A stretch of DNA of 61,617 nucleotides from Acidobacteriota bacterium (GCA_023436495.1 JAEZIT010000045.1:1-61617), one strand, 5' to 3'; counted from the first letter of the stretch, positions 53,720-61,302 are shown. Numbers and translations: made by a program. Notes: generated by a model not told the origin, from the sequence alone.

Positions 53720-53813
53720 CAGCTATAAATTGCCGCGGACTTTAGATATGAATTTTAGCTATAAATTGCCAGGGGCTTTCCCCTTATAAGTTGCCACGGG
53801 CTTTAGCCCGTGG
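53720..53813. repeat. Three degenerate tandem units built on ATAAATTGCC plus a REP-like hairpin
   Basis: Related units begin AGCTATAAATTGCC at about 53720 and 53758, and TTATAAGTTGCC at about 53784. The third runs into a perfect hairpin CCACGGGC (53794-53801) TTTA GCCCGTGG (53806-53813). Such short GC palindromes with a CTTTAG core are common interspersed elements in acidobacterial genomes. Confidence 0.6.
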
Positions 53814-53871
53814 TCACCGCCAACAAACGCCCCGGCTTTAGCCGAATCGGTTCTAAAGCTCCAATCCTCTT

Positions 53872-53899
53872 GGCTTCAGCCCAAATTCAGGCTGAAGCC
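53872..53899. repeat. Second REP-like palindrome
   Basis: Arms GGCTTCAGCC (53872-53881) and GGCTGAAGCC (53890-53899) are a perfect inverted repeat around an 8-base loop. It sits just past the stop of the minus-strand methyltransferase gene, but without a T-run on either side, so it is better seen as an interspersed palindrome than as a terminator. Confidence 0.6.
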
Positions 53900-53930
53900 T
53901 CATTCTTTTTTCAGTTGCCGGCTGTCGTCT

Positions 53931-54827
53931 TCAAGGCTTCCGTCTTAGAACATAAACGGCTGTCCCGACTAGCACGTCTTCACGGGACATTGTTTTGAAG
54001 CGCGGGTTTAGGCTGGAAAAATCTACGATGTCTTCTTTGAAGGATTCGAGAACGGGAACTTCGACGCTAAGGCCCGCGCGTTCGAATGCGGCCACGAATT
54101 CGTGATGACGGCGTCGGTTCGGTGTTCCCCGGTTCGAACCTGTCAGGTCCCACATCCGGTCCGAAAATCGCAGGAACGTGAGCGGGTCGCGGTAATAATG
54201 CCAGCAGTCGTGCGGGCCGAAATCCACGCGGTGCACCGCGGCACCGCCCGGTTTCATCAGACGATAATTCACATCGGCAAAGACATCGAGGTCGGAAATA
54301 TGTTCGCCCACCTGGAACGAGCAGATATAGTCATATTGCCGCGATGCCCGCGCCGTCTCGATCGGCTCGCGGATCAATTCAAGCTGGTGACCGTAAGCGT
54401 CCGGGAAATCTTCGGCACGCAGCCCCTCGGCCCACGGGATGTCCGGATAAAAACGCGGCCACGCTTCTTCCATTCCCTTGTACCAGGCCTTGGCCGCCTC
54501 GCCCGAATAGTCGCCCGGAAATCGGTCGATCACCCCATAATAACTCGCTCCCGCCGCCAGCATCCCGAACCCGGACGTCAGGTAATCGCCCGCGCCGATC
54601 TCCAATATCGACCGCCCGCGCACGTCCCCAACGTGATTTAACAGCATGTTCAGCCCGTTGAACGCGTAAACCGACAGGTGCTCGTCCGTCCCGTTGAAAA
54701 ATCCGCTCGAGCGCGGCCGCCGCAGGCGCCACCGGCGAAATGCGGGAATTCCCATCAGGAAATTCTTCGCTGTCTCTTTTGTGTAATCGACGACTATATT
54801 GTGCAGGCCGGCCTTGTTCTTTTCCAT
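53931..54827 (-). CDS. Class I SAM-dependent methyltransferase
   Basis: About 298 residues from the ATG at 54827; an upstream TTG-type start is possible. The SAM-binding motif I is ILEIGAGDYLTSG (about 75), followed by an acidic strand end near GVIDRFPGD, and motif IV-like YDYICSFQVGEHISDLDVFADVNYRLMKPGG, typical of methyltransferases acting on small molecules. The N-terminus (NFLMGIPAFRRWRLRRPRSSGFFNGTDE) is found in methyltransferases of glycan and lipopolysaccharide clusters, but no such cluster is adjacent. Substrate unknown. Confidence 0.82.
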   Translation of the reverse strand: MEKNKAGLHNIVVDYTKETAKNFLMGIPAFRRWRLRRPRSSGFFNGTDEHLSVYAFNGLNMLLNHVGDVRGRSILEIGAGDYLTSGFGMLAAGASYYGVIDRFPGDYSGEAAKAWYKGMEEAWPRFYPDIPWAEGLRAEDFPDAYGHQLELIREPIETARASRQYDYICSFQVGEHISDLDVFADVNYRLMKPGGAAVHRVDFGPHDCWHYYRDPLTFLRFSDRMWDLTGSNRGTPNRRRHHEFVAAFERAGLSVEVPVLESFKEDIVDFSSLNPRFKTMSREDVLVGTAVYVLRRKP

Positions 54828-55072
54828 GTTGTGGATCAAGATCGCGATTCGATCATTTGCAGGATTCGGCGATCGAAAAATTCCGAGATTCGCTCAGAAA
54901 TTTTATTCTAACGGGAACCGCCAAGACCGGCAAACGCGCGCTCGCCGACCGCCGCGCGATCGGCGGATCCGATATACCTTCTACTGCCTGTTGTCGCCTT
55001 TAGCGACGAACGAAGCTCTCAAGGCATAACGGCTACTGAATTTACGTGACTAAAGCACTGCCGATATAGCGA

Positions 55073-55306
55073 TCATCCGATTTTCCCGCAGAATATCGAA
55101 TAACTGATGTCTCGGCTGATTCCACCAAACTGGATCTCAACTTCGAATTCGCCCTTTCGGTAAACGATGACTCTGCTTAGCGAGTCCGCATTGATACGGT
55201 CCCATTTATCTTCATCGAGGTACTTCCTGAAAAAGTTCTCAAGACTGTCGAACTCTTCGGAGCTGGAATAGAAATAGGATATCCCAGCGGAATTCGTCAA
55301 CTTCAA
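55073..55306 (-). CDS. Hypothetical small protein, possibly the 3' half of an interrupted immunity-like gene
   Basis: 77 residues if started at TTG. No ribosome-binding site is seen. It lies in the same reading frame as the preceding 141-residue frame and is separated from it only by one TAA codon and two codons, so the two may be one broken gene. Its segment VYRKGEFEVEIQFGGISRDISYSIF resembles the preceding protein's FVKYSSTALVMEFAFDKRERSLKFFLG, as if the pair were related immunity-like domains. Uncertain whether it is translated. Confidence 0.4.
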   Translation of the reverse strand: MKLTNSAGISYFYSSSEEFDSLENFFRKYLDEDKWDRINADSLSRVIVYRKGEFEVEIQFGGISRDISYSIFCGKIG

Positions 55307-55312
55307 AAGTAA

Positions 55313-55738
55313 TTAATGATCCGTTAATCTTCGTAATTGTTTTTCGCGAATTGAAGCTGTATAGGCTTCGCTTCTTTCTTCTTGGCAGTCAAATAAACGC
55401 CGCAGCTGATCTTTGTGGCCGGATATCAACAACTTACCATCGTTTTCAAAAAAAGAAACGAGACTACTTATGAATTGGTCAACGGGAACTTGATCGATTC
55501 TTCCGGCATATCCAAATGCTCGCGAAAGAATATCGTCATCAAACAAAACCAAATCTTCCTCAGAACTTCCCAAGAAAAATTTCAAAGATCGCTCCCTTTT
55601 ATCAAATGCAAACTCCATAACCAGAGCAGTTGATGAATATTTTACGAATCCTGCTCCCTCACCCGTAATCCGAAAACCAAACTTCGCAATTATAGGCCCA
55701 ATCTGTTCCTTAATTCGTTCTTTGAATAAGCTTTCCAT
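55313..55738 (-). CDS. Orphan immunity-like protein behind an Rhs core scar
   Basis: 141 residues from the ATG at 55738. No signal peptide; a small alpha/beta protein (MESLFKERIKEQIGPIIAKFGFRITGEGAGFVKYSSTALVMEFAFDKRERSLKFFLG) of the size and style of contact-toxin immunity proteins. Immediately upstream, in the same frame, is a 50-base piece coding QQFTGYQKDGETQL, which is Rhs core sequence. The frame ends in a TAA followed two codons later by the 77-residue frame. Identity as immunity protein is inferred from position and size only; no family is recognised. Confidence 0.6.
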   Translation of the reverse strand: MESLFKERIKEQIGPIIAKFGFRITGEGAGFVKYSSTALVMEFAFDKRERSLKFFLGSSEEDLVLFDDDILSRAFGYAGRIDQVPVDQFISSLVSFFENDGKLLISGHKDQLRRLFDCQEERSEAYTASIREKQLRRLTDH

Positions 55739-55747
55739 ATTTACTGC

Positions 55748-55790
55748 GAGTTGGGTCTCGCCGTCCTTTTGATAGCCGGTGAATTGTTGG
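55748..55790 (-). repeat. Rhs core scar D (about 45 bases)
   Basis: Codes QQFTGYQKDGETQL on the minus strand. It lies directly after the stop codon of the lipoprotein gene at 55791. It is the shortest of four copies of this core segment and the DNA matches copy B almost base for base over GAGTTGGGTCTCG and GATAGCCGGTGAA. Confidence 0.8.
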
Positions 55791-56663
55791 TTAACGCAAC
55801 TCGTGGTATTCAAACCGCTTCTCTAGCGTGTTGGTTCGATTTTTCAAGTCGGTGAATCGATCGACGACACCGATTAGCTCTCCACCTTTATAGGAATAAG
55901 TCTTAGTCAATTTCCCGTTACCGGTTGTGTAGATTTCTTCTAACGGAAAGCTGTTTTCCAACGTCAATTCATACTCTTTGATGAATATCGTATCGTTAAT
56001 AACTTCCTCACTCAGTCCAATGAGGTAGGCTATTGCTGAATGATTGAAGCGAATTTTCTTATTGAAGCCGACTAACTTAATCAGTTTCTGATCCCCATCG
56101 ACCTGGGCTTCCGTTTTAAAGTCCCGATAGTTGTCCGCGACTGAAAATACGCGTGCGAGGTCGCTAACTTCCTCGCCCACAATATCGGCCAGTGGAAATC
56201 TGATGTCTTTAGATTTGAGCAAGTCGTACTGAACGATAAAGTCACGAATAGACTTGTCAGCCATCAGGTCCATATCTTCCGATGCATATGCACCGGATAC
56301 CTTAGCACGGTCAAACTCGCCGCTTTCCTTGTAGAAATATTTAACCTCGCTTTCTTGTTTTTTCGTTTGGGTATTGTACGCAATCACTTTGAAAACATTC
56401 CCCTGACGGTAAAACGTACTGCTGACGTGTTGATTATCTTCATAAAAATCAACTTTAAGATCGCCTAATTTCAAATTACGGTCAGGATCAATTCTTTGGC
56501 TTTCCGTCAAGGAGGAGTTTCCGTTGCCATCTGAATCAAGATTTGAGCGCTCGCCAGCATCTGAAGCATCAGTTGTGTTGACCGACGTCGCCAAATTGCC
56601 TTCGCGGCTTGAACAGTTCCAAAACCACAAAGCTAACAGCAATATAGGAATAAGAATCTTCAT
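55791..56663 (-). CDS. Predicted lipoprotein, unknown function, in Rhs tip array
   Basis: 290 residues from the ATG at 56663, chosen for its GGAGG ribosome-binding site. The signal is MKILIPILLLALWFWNC, with C17 as the possible lipidated Cys, although the preceding bases fit a lipobox loosely. A Ser/Asn/Asp-rich linker (about 20-55) precedes a mixed domain with DFYEDNQHVSSTFYRQGNVFKVIAYNTQTKKQESEVKYFYKESGEFDRAK. The stop codon is followed within three bases by Rhs scar D, as for the other immunity-like genes here. A surface-anchored immunity protein is one possibility; no family recognised. Confidence 0.65.
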   Translation of the reverse strand: MKILIPILLLALWFWNCSSREGNLATSVNTTDASDAGERSNLDSDGNGNSSLTESQRIDPDRNLKLGDLKVDFYEDNQHVSSTFYRQGNVFKVIAYNTQTKKQESEVKYFYKESGEFDRAKVSGAYASEDMDLMADKSIRDFIVQYDLLKSKDIRFPLADIVGEEVSDLARVFSVADNYRDFKTEAQVDGDQKLIKLVGFNKKIRFNHSAIAYLIGLSEEVINDTIFIKEYELTLENSFPLEEIYTTGNGKLTKTYSYKGGELIGVVDRFTDLKNRTNTLEKRFEYHELR

Positions 56664-56802
56664 TTTATCCTCCGGAAAATTGTGCCGCCGTAAACCGCGG
56701 TCGAATGGTCCAAAGAATGTTCGACGATTAACATCAACGTGCGGCAACTCGATCGCCTTCTTATATTGGCCTCCGTGAGGACTGAACAAGAAGTTGAGGT
56801 TC

Positions 56803-57324
56803 CTATAAATCTTCGTTTAGCTTTCTTCGATTTTCCTTATCTATTTTGTCAAGGTAGGCGCTGTCGTCAAAAAATCTATCAGGGTCTCGCAAAAATAATG
56901 CTTTTCTCGATTTTCTTATCTCGTCGACTAGTCTACCTACGTCTGGTTCTATTAATTTATTCGTTTCTAGAGAATAAAACAAAAAATCACTTCCAATTGA
57001 AAAATCCACTATAGAGCTGAGAAAATCGAGGTTTAGGTCTCTAAGGTCGATGCGAATCGCTACCTCTGTGATCATACCCTCATCAACCCTCAACTCAATT
57101 CTGTCACCGTCATCAGTGCCCCAACTTCTTGTGTTCTTGGCCCATGGAGTATTGTAACTTGGCAACAAACTTTCAAAAAATAAAACTAGCTCGAGTTCAG
57201 CCACAGTTGTCCACCATTCAATAGACTCAACCCAATCCTGATCAATATACGTAGGTATTATCCGTAGATGCCTTAGCACCTCCGCTCTGGGAATAATCCA
57301 AATATCCCATTGCCAAATTGCCAT
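56803..57324 (-). CDS. Immunity-like protein of the frameshifted Rhs cassette C
   Basis: 173 residues with a perfect AGGAGG ribosome-binding site. The protein (MAIWQWDIWIIPRAEVLRHL...YIDQDWVESIEWWTTVAELELVLFFESLLPS) is cytosolic, aromatic-rich and acidic, as usual for immunity proteins. It starts 11 bases after the end of a short Rhs tip frame. The DNA is clearly more AT-rich than the housekeeping genes, which suggests transfer. No family is recognised with confidence. Its toxin partner appears to be broken, so it may be an orphan immunity gene. Confidence 0.65.
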   Translation of the reverse strand: MAIWQWDIWIIPRAEVLRHLRIIPTYIDQDWVESIEWWTTVAELELVLFFESLLPSYNTPWAKNTRSWGTDDGDRIELRVDEGMITEVAIRIDLRDLNLDFLSSIVDFSIGSDFLFYSLETNKLIEPDVGRLVDEIRKSRKALFLRDPDRFFDDSAYLDKIDKENRRKLNEDL

Positions 57325-57334
57325 GATCCTCCTA

Positions 57335-57854
57335 TTATTGTGCCGCTGGAGTGTAGTTTCTACAAAACCATCGACAGGTTGGCGCTGTGTATTGATTGCT
57401 AAACAGAATATTATTGTTTAAGACATCTGCGTCGCTGTTCCAAGCTCTAAATGGCAACGATTGTCTCTGTGCGGGAACATCTTGTCCGAAAAACCGTGCG
57501 CTGGGTTTCGTCGTCCTTTTGATAACGGGTGAACTTCTGACGGATGCTGTCGTTGACCGGATACAGATGGATCGGCCTGAAACTGCCGTCATTCGGGGCT
57601 TGTTCGCCGAACGGCATGAAATCTCTGCGCGAAACTACCTGACCGAGCGAATTCGTTATCACTCGCGGCGAGCCAAGCTGATCCGTGACAGTCCAATTCG
57701 GCGTCGGATTTGATGGAAGCGGCGCGGTCGAGTATTCAGCGATCAGCTTGCCCCCCGAATAAACGAAGACGGTTTCTTCCAAGCGGATGCCGATATAATA
57801 GGACTTCTTCCTAGTCGGCCGCCCCGGAAACGACGCTTGGTGCTGTCTTAATTT
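57335..57854 (-). pseudogene. Frameshifted Rhs core/tip fragment C
   Basis: The core frame opens just after the preceding immunity gene and codes EETVFVYSGGKLIAEYSTA, DQLGSPRVITNSLGQVVSRRDFMPFGEQ and RQKFTRYQKDDETQ, then loses similarity. The believable tip (RFFGQDVPAQRQSLPFRAWNSD...) lies in another frame and runs to 57335. The core breaks at ETQ instead of continuing to the GLDW boundary, so the fragment probably arose by deletion or illegitimate recombination and cannot give a fused core-tip product. Its downstream gene is an intact immunity-like gene. Confidence 0.7.
57501..57540 (-). repeat. Rhs core segment, copy C
   Basis: Codes RQKFTRYQKDDETQ on the minus strand; the equivalent of the FTGYQKDDETQ segment in copies A, B and D, with one Gly to Arg change. 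After this point similarity to the other copies ends. Confidence 0.8.
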
Positions 57855-58309
57855 CTACGTCTAACCGCGCACGATATGGCTAATTTTGCATATTCGCTGT
57901 TCATATTTTCAATTTCCACCGAATCGCCATCATTTTCAAATCGGACGGTTTTAAATGATGAACTATATTGTCCTTTACCGAAAGACGTCTGCTTCCAGCC
58001 AATTCGGGCAAAATAGTCGTAATAGAACGACAAGATGCTATCGGCATTTAGATCTCCACGATAATAGAAGGCAATTAGCGCATTCTCGCTATTGCTGCCC
58101 GACTGCTTCGAAATCAGCACGAAGCCTTCCGGCACAGGGGTCTCCAAACAGACTTTGTTCGCCGCCTGTAGAAGCGGGAATTTCGCTATTTCCGCCTCAA
58201 CTTCATCGGCAGTATGTTCGCTGCACGTCGCGAATATAAATACGGAAAGGAAAGAAAAACCAGTCACTTTTAGTAATATAATTGAATTACGAAGAATGGT
58301 GGCAATCAT
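57848..58309 (-). CDS. Predicted lipoprotein immunity protein of Rhs cassette B
   Basis: 153 residues from the ATG at 58309, with AAAGGAGT upstream. The ATG overlaps the TGA of the Rhs-tip gene by four bases (ATGA), so toxin and immunity are translationally coupled. The N-terminus (MIATILRNSIILLKVTGFSFLSVFIFATC) is a signal with a possible lipidation Cys at 29, followed by a soluble domain (PLLQAANKVCLETPVPEGFVLISKQSGS...DSILSFYYDYFARIGWKQTSFG). A lipoprotein immunity factor would act in the periplasm, suggesting the tip toxin acts on the envelope. Confidence 0.72.
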   Translation of the reverse strand: MIATILRNSIILLKVTGFSFLSVFIFATCSEHTADEVEAEIAKFPLLQAANKVCLETPVPEGFVLISKQSGSNSENALIAFYYRGDLNADSILSFYYDYFARIGWKQTSFGKGQYSSSFKTVRFENDGDSVEIENMNSEYAKLAISCAVRRRN

Positions 58310-59658
58310 TTCGGACACTCCTTTCCGGGCTGGATGTTTCCTGTGCAAACCCCGTCGGACACATTACCGTTTAAAGATGGGAGCCCAATCCGGGGATTGA
58401 AACTAATTCGTCTATTGCCAGTGCTGTCTGGGTCAGTCACCGTTACGCCGGCACATCCATAATAACAAGCCGAAAAGTTTACGGACCTACCAGTAAAAAA
58501 GTTAACTCGACTTCGTTCTGTTATATTACGTTCGACGATGTATGGTGCGCTGAAGCTTACGCCGCCCAGAAGATTCCTAAACCTAAAAGGGTTAAACTTC
58601 GGATTGCGTATACCTTCGCCAACATCAGAGGGCGTTGTCCCAATAGACGTTGAATATCCATAATATCCACCCTTTGCAAACCAAACCCCACCACCACCTA
58701 GCCCAAACGGAGCCTGTACGGATAGCGAGACACCATCTGGGTTCGCAATCCGATCAAAGCTTTGGAATGTAGAATTACTTGTTACTGATTCTGCAAGCGG
58801 TTTTGCGTTTCCTTCCGAGCTCCAAACCATGCGTGCTGCTGCAGCATCAAACGCTGAAACCTTACCTGTAAAGACGTTGAACTCTAGCTGAGCGTCGCGT
58901 TCAGTTCCCACAAATGAATTACCAGAGTTTGGATCTAGTGCTGCAAACTTGCCCTTATTCTCTCCGACCGCAATCTGATAAACAAAACTCATCGAATCTT
59001 CCCACCTTCCATCATAGCCCCGGGGTACGGTACCTTTTGGGGATGTCCCAGGGACCCACACAGGATTATAGACATTAATGGTGGAGTCTCCTTGCTTTAC
59101 TTTTGTTATTGTATAAAACCAATCCAATCCGGTGCGGTCAACGACGGTAAGAGGCATGTTCCCTACATAAACATATCGGTTAAAAGTCTGCGGATTCCCG
59201 CTCTTTCCCGAAGCGAGCAACGGATCGACAGCCGTAAACCTACCGTGGCGGTTCTCGTACATCCTTGCCTCGGCGAAGTCGAGTTGGGTCTCGTCGTCCT
59301 TTTGATAGCCGGTGAACTTCTGTCTGACATCGTCCGCGCTTGAGCCGTATTTAAGATCGGTCGAACGTGCCCCGATGTTGATGAACAGCTCCTCGCCAAA
59401 CGGCATGAAGTCCCGCCGAGCCTTCACCTGCCCCAGGGCATCCGTGATGATCCTCGGGCTGCCGAGATGATCCGTCGTCGTATAATTTATTGCAGGCGTC
59501 TGCGAAGGCCGTGTCGAATACTCCGCAACGAGCTTTCCGGCCGAATAGACGAACACGGTCTCTTCCGAGAGGATGCCGTTTTCAAAGACCTTCTTCTTAC
59601 CAGCTTGCCCTCCCAGTCGCGTTAAATGAGGCGGCCCAACGATATTGGAATTCATCAT
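58306..59658 (-). CDS. Rhs core fragment with variable C-terminal tip, cassette B
   Basis: Up to 450 residues. The core part (about 20-185) has KKKVFENGILSEETVFVYSAGKL, DHLGSPRIITDALGQVKARRDFMPFGEE, RQKFTGYQKDDETQ, LDFAEARMYENRHGRFTAVDPLL and NRYVYVGNMPLTVVDRTGLDW. After GLDW begins a roughly 260-residue tip (YTITKVKQGDSTINVYNPV..., Gly-rich GLGGGGVWFAKGGYYGYSTS, Cys-containing ACYYGCAG) that I do not recognise. Its start lies within the preceding immunity-like gene, overlapping by about 62 bases in another frame. It is a displaced tip without the full Rhs shell, signal or N-terminal delivery part. Confidence 0.75.
   Translation of the reverse strand: MMNSNIVGPPHLTRLGGQAGKKKVFENGILSEETVFVYSAGKLVAEYSTRPSQTPAINYTTTDHLGSPRIITDALGQVKARRDFMPFGEELFINIGARSTDLKYGSSADDVRQKFTGYQKDDETQLDFAEARMYENRHGRFTAVDPLLASGKSGNPQTFNRYVYVGNMPLTVVDRTGLDWFYTITKVKQGDSTINVYNPVWVPGTSPKGTVPRGYDGRWEDSMSFVYQIAVGENKGKFAALDPNSGNSFVGTERDAQLEFNVFTGKVSAFDAAAARMVWSSEGNAKPLAESVTSNSTFQSFDRIANPDGVSLSVQAPFGLGGGGVWFAKGGYYGYSTSIGTTPSDVGEGIRNPKFNPFRFRNLLGGVSFSAPYIVERNITERSRVNFFTGRSVNFSACYYGCAGVTVTDPDSTGNRRISFNPRIGLPSLNGNVSDGVCTGNIQPGKECPK
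59281..59325 (-). repeat. Rhs core segment, copy B
   Basis: Codes RQKFTGYQKDDETQLD, inside the longest core copy. DNA nearly identical to scar D, but with several silent differences from copy A. Confidence 0.8.
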
Positions 59659-59860
59659 TCATTTCCAGAAGGCCGCCTTCTACCATAATGTCAAGCATCT
59701 TGAAAAGCGCGTTTCCAACTACATTGTTTGTACTAAAAACCCCTTTCAAATCTCTAAACACTCCAAAAGATGGATCGTATTCCATTAGACCCAGCGAACA
59801 AGCCAAATAGTATCCTGCGACGTCCGCATCGGTCCAGTTATCTAATAATTCTCTAAGCAT
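59597..59860 (-). CDS. Immunity-like protein of Rhs cassette A
   Basis: 87 residues. A small helical protein (MLRELLDNWTDADVAGYYLACSLGLMEYDPSFGVFRDLKGVFSTNNVVGNALFKMLDIMVEGGLLEMNDEFQYRW), lying 31 bases after the tip gene of cassette A. Its last ~20 residues are read from DNA that also opens Rhs fragment B in another frame. The size and place fit an immunity protein; I recall similar short helical proteins next to Tse2-like tips, but this is not a firm family assignment. Confidence 0.65.
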   Translation of the reverse strand: MLRELLDNWTDADVAGYYLACSLGLMEYDPSFGVFRDLKGVFSTNNVVGNALFKMLDIMVEGGLLEMNDEFQYRWAASFNATGRASW

Positions 59861-59891
59861 AAGTTAAAGCGGCCCCGGTTCAGCCGTAACA

Positions 59892-60809
59892 TCATTTCCG
59901 CTCCGGAAGCACAAACCAAAACTGACGGGTACTATGCAGCATATCTGTGAAACTTTCAGGACGGATGGGCCTCGCCGGCTGTATAAAGAGATGGTTCGAG
60001 TCCTTTTTATCCATTCCTATTTGCAATCCATAAGGCAGTGATCTACAAGGAAGACAAAACACTGATCCTCGTGCTTCATTTTGTTTGAAAAATGGAAACG
60101 CTGATGTTGTCGGTGACACGGACATTCCATTTCCTGGAATTACGTTTCCATCTTGAGCCTTATTAAGATCGTTGGACCGAGACCTCAGGTTAAATGCTCC
60201 CGAGCCAATTTCCGGTGATCCATCGGCGGATGGTTTCATTCGATCGAATATGAATCCTAAGCGCCCTGGGGCGGTAGGATTTGATCCGGTCCTAACATCT
60301 GTCAGCGGGCGCAAGGCGTTATCCATTGCCCTTCCCTCAACCAACGCTCCGATCATATCACTGGCGAGCTTATTCTTTTCGGCAATATGGGTATCGTAGG
60401 CCGCTTGATCAACAATCGTTGTCTTCCCGTACGGCCACCAAATACTATCCTTGAGTATTACTTCTGTGGAAAGCCCGGGAGCGGATTCCGTTGAATATCG
60501 GTATTCACCGTTGCCATCAAGTTGAACACGAGTCCAACTTTCACTGACCGACGTAGGATTGGTGAGTTCCCCAATTGACCCTCCTGAAAGAATATCGAAG
60601 TATCGATTGTCGGATGACCAGCGATATTGCCCATCCTTAAAGTACCAGTCCAATCCGGATGGGTCCGTCCGAAAAACTGGATTGTTACCAACGTAAACAT
60701 ATCGGTTGAACGTCTGCGGGTTGGCTGATTTTCCACTAGCAAGCAATGGATCAACTGCCGTGAATCGCCCGTGCCGGTTCTCGTACATGCGGGCTTCGGC
60801 GAAGTCCAA
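59892..60809 (-). CDS. Rhs core fragment with variable C-terminal tip, cassette A
   Basis: 305 residues if started at TTG; the Rhs frame is open to 60887, directly at the preceding gene's stop, but has no ATG or GTG. The core reads DFAEARMYENRHGRFTAVDPLL, PQTFNRYVYVGNNPVFRTDPSGLDW; the upstream part codes HVWQKFTGYQKDEETQ. After GLDW the tip is about 240 residues, ending with GMSVSPTTSAFPFF, then HLFIQPARPIRPESFTDML and QFWFV. The GxSV...H-x-x-I/F-x-P order recalls Tse2-like ADP-ribosyltransferase toxins, tentatively. It lacks any delivery part. Confidence 0.72.
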   Translation of the reverse strand: MDFAEARMYENRHGRFTAVDPLLASGKSANPQTFNRYVYVGNNPVFRTDPSGLDWYFKDGQYRWSSDNRYFDILSGGSIGELTNPTSVSESWTRVQLDGNGEYRYSTESAPGLSTEVILKDSIWWPYGKTTIVDQAAYDTHIAEKNKLASDMIGALVEGRAMDNALRPLTDVRTGSNPTAPGRLGFIFDRMKPSADGSPEIGSGAFNLRSRSNDLNKAQDGNVIPGNGMSVSPTTSAFPFFKQNEARGSVFCLPCRSLPYGLQIGMDKKDSNHLFIQPARPIRPESFTDMLHSTRQFWFVLPERK

Positions 60810-60850
60810 TTGCGTCTCCTCGTCCTTCTGGTAGCCGGTGAACTTCTGCC
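60808..60850 (-). repeat. Rhs core segment, copy A
   Basis: Codes WQKFTGYQKDEETQL on the minus strand. Equivalent to copies B-D with silent and one conservative change (DD to DE). It starts within about 30 bases of the stop of the membrane protein gene at 60880. Confidence 0.8.
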
Positions 60851-60879
60851 AGACATGGCCCGCGACCCGGGCATGGTTG

Positions 60880-61302
60880 TCACCTTTTTACGACGACAAC
60901 CTTAGGCAATTCCTCGCCCGGTCGGTAGCTCACATTACAACTCAGAGAACCGCGACACAGTACATTCGCATGAGGACCATAGCCGGCATGGGGGTTGATG
61001 CTAGTTACAACATCCACTATTTTGGCTACAACGAATTGGGCGACCGACACTCGGATATTTCGGGCTGGGAACCTGACAATCCCTTGATCATCCGATGACA
61101 TGGATTCGTCTACGTGTGGCCATCGCCAAAACTCCAGCGTGTAGTCTTTCCACCACTGATCGATTCTCGCATTCGAGACGGGCTGTCCGCTCTCATCGAC
61201 AAGTCGCAGCGGCCATTCCGGCACAACGTTCACGGGAATCACCGGAATGAACAGGGCGATGAGGACGACCGCGAACAGAATTAGCCACCTTGACTTTTTC
61301 AT
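60880..61302 (-). CDS. Membrane-anchored immunity-like protein
   Basis: 140 residues with GGAGGAG upstream; its ATG overlaps the preceding stop by four bases (ATGA). One N-terminal membrane segment (about 6-25) is followed by an extracytoplasmic transthyretin-like domain (LRLVDESGQPVSNARIDQWWKDYTLEF...DDQGIVRFPARNIRVS). The C-terminus has two Cys (VLCRGSLSCNV) that may form a disulphide. The next Rhs core fragment opens directly at its stop, as elsewhere in this array. Likely immunity to a toxin coded further right; function inferred from position. Confidence 0.6.
   Translation of the reverse strand: MKKSRWLILFAVVLIALFIPVIPVNVVPEWPLRLVDESGQPVSNARIDQWWKDYTLEFWRWPHVDESMSSDDQGIVRFPARNIRVSVAQFVVAKIVDVVTSINPHAGYGPHANVLCRGSLSCNVSYRPGEELPKVVVVKR

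Noticed and set aside
53667..53930. Possible CRISPR-like repeat array
   Set aside because: The units are few, degenerate and unevenly spaced with no spacer pattern and no cas genes; they fit REP-like palindromes.
56664..56789. N-terminal 42-codon extension of the lipoprotein gene, looking at first like a decayed toxin tip (HGGQYKKAIELPHVDVNRR)
   Set aside because: It has no recognised motif or start signal and the lipoprotein has its own GGAGG; kept only as a possibility that tip remains lie here.
60458..60883. 141-codon frame overlapping Rhs cassette A
   Set aside because: It is the +1 shadow of the Rhs core (Thr/Arg-rich), while the core frame gives the conserved sequence.
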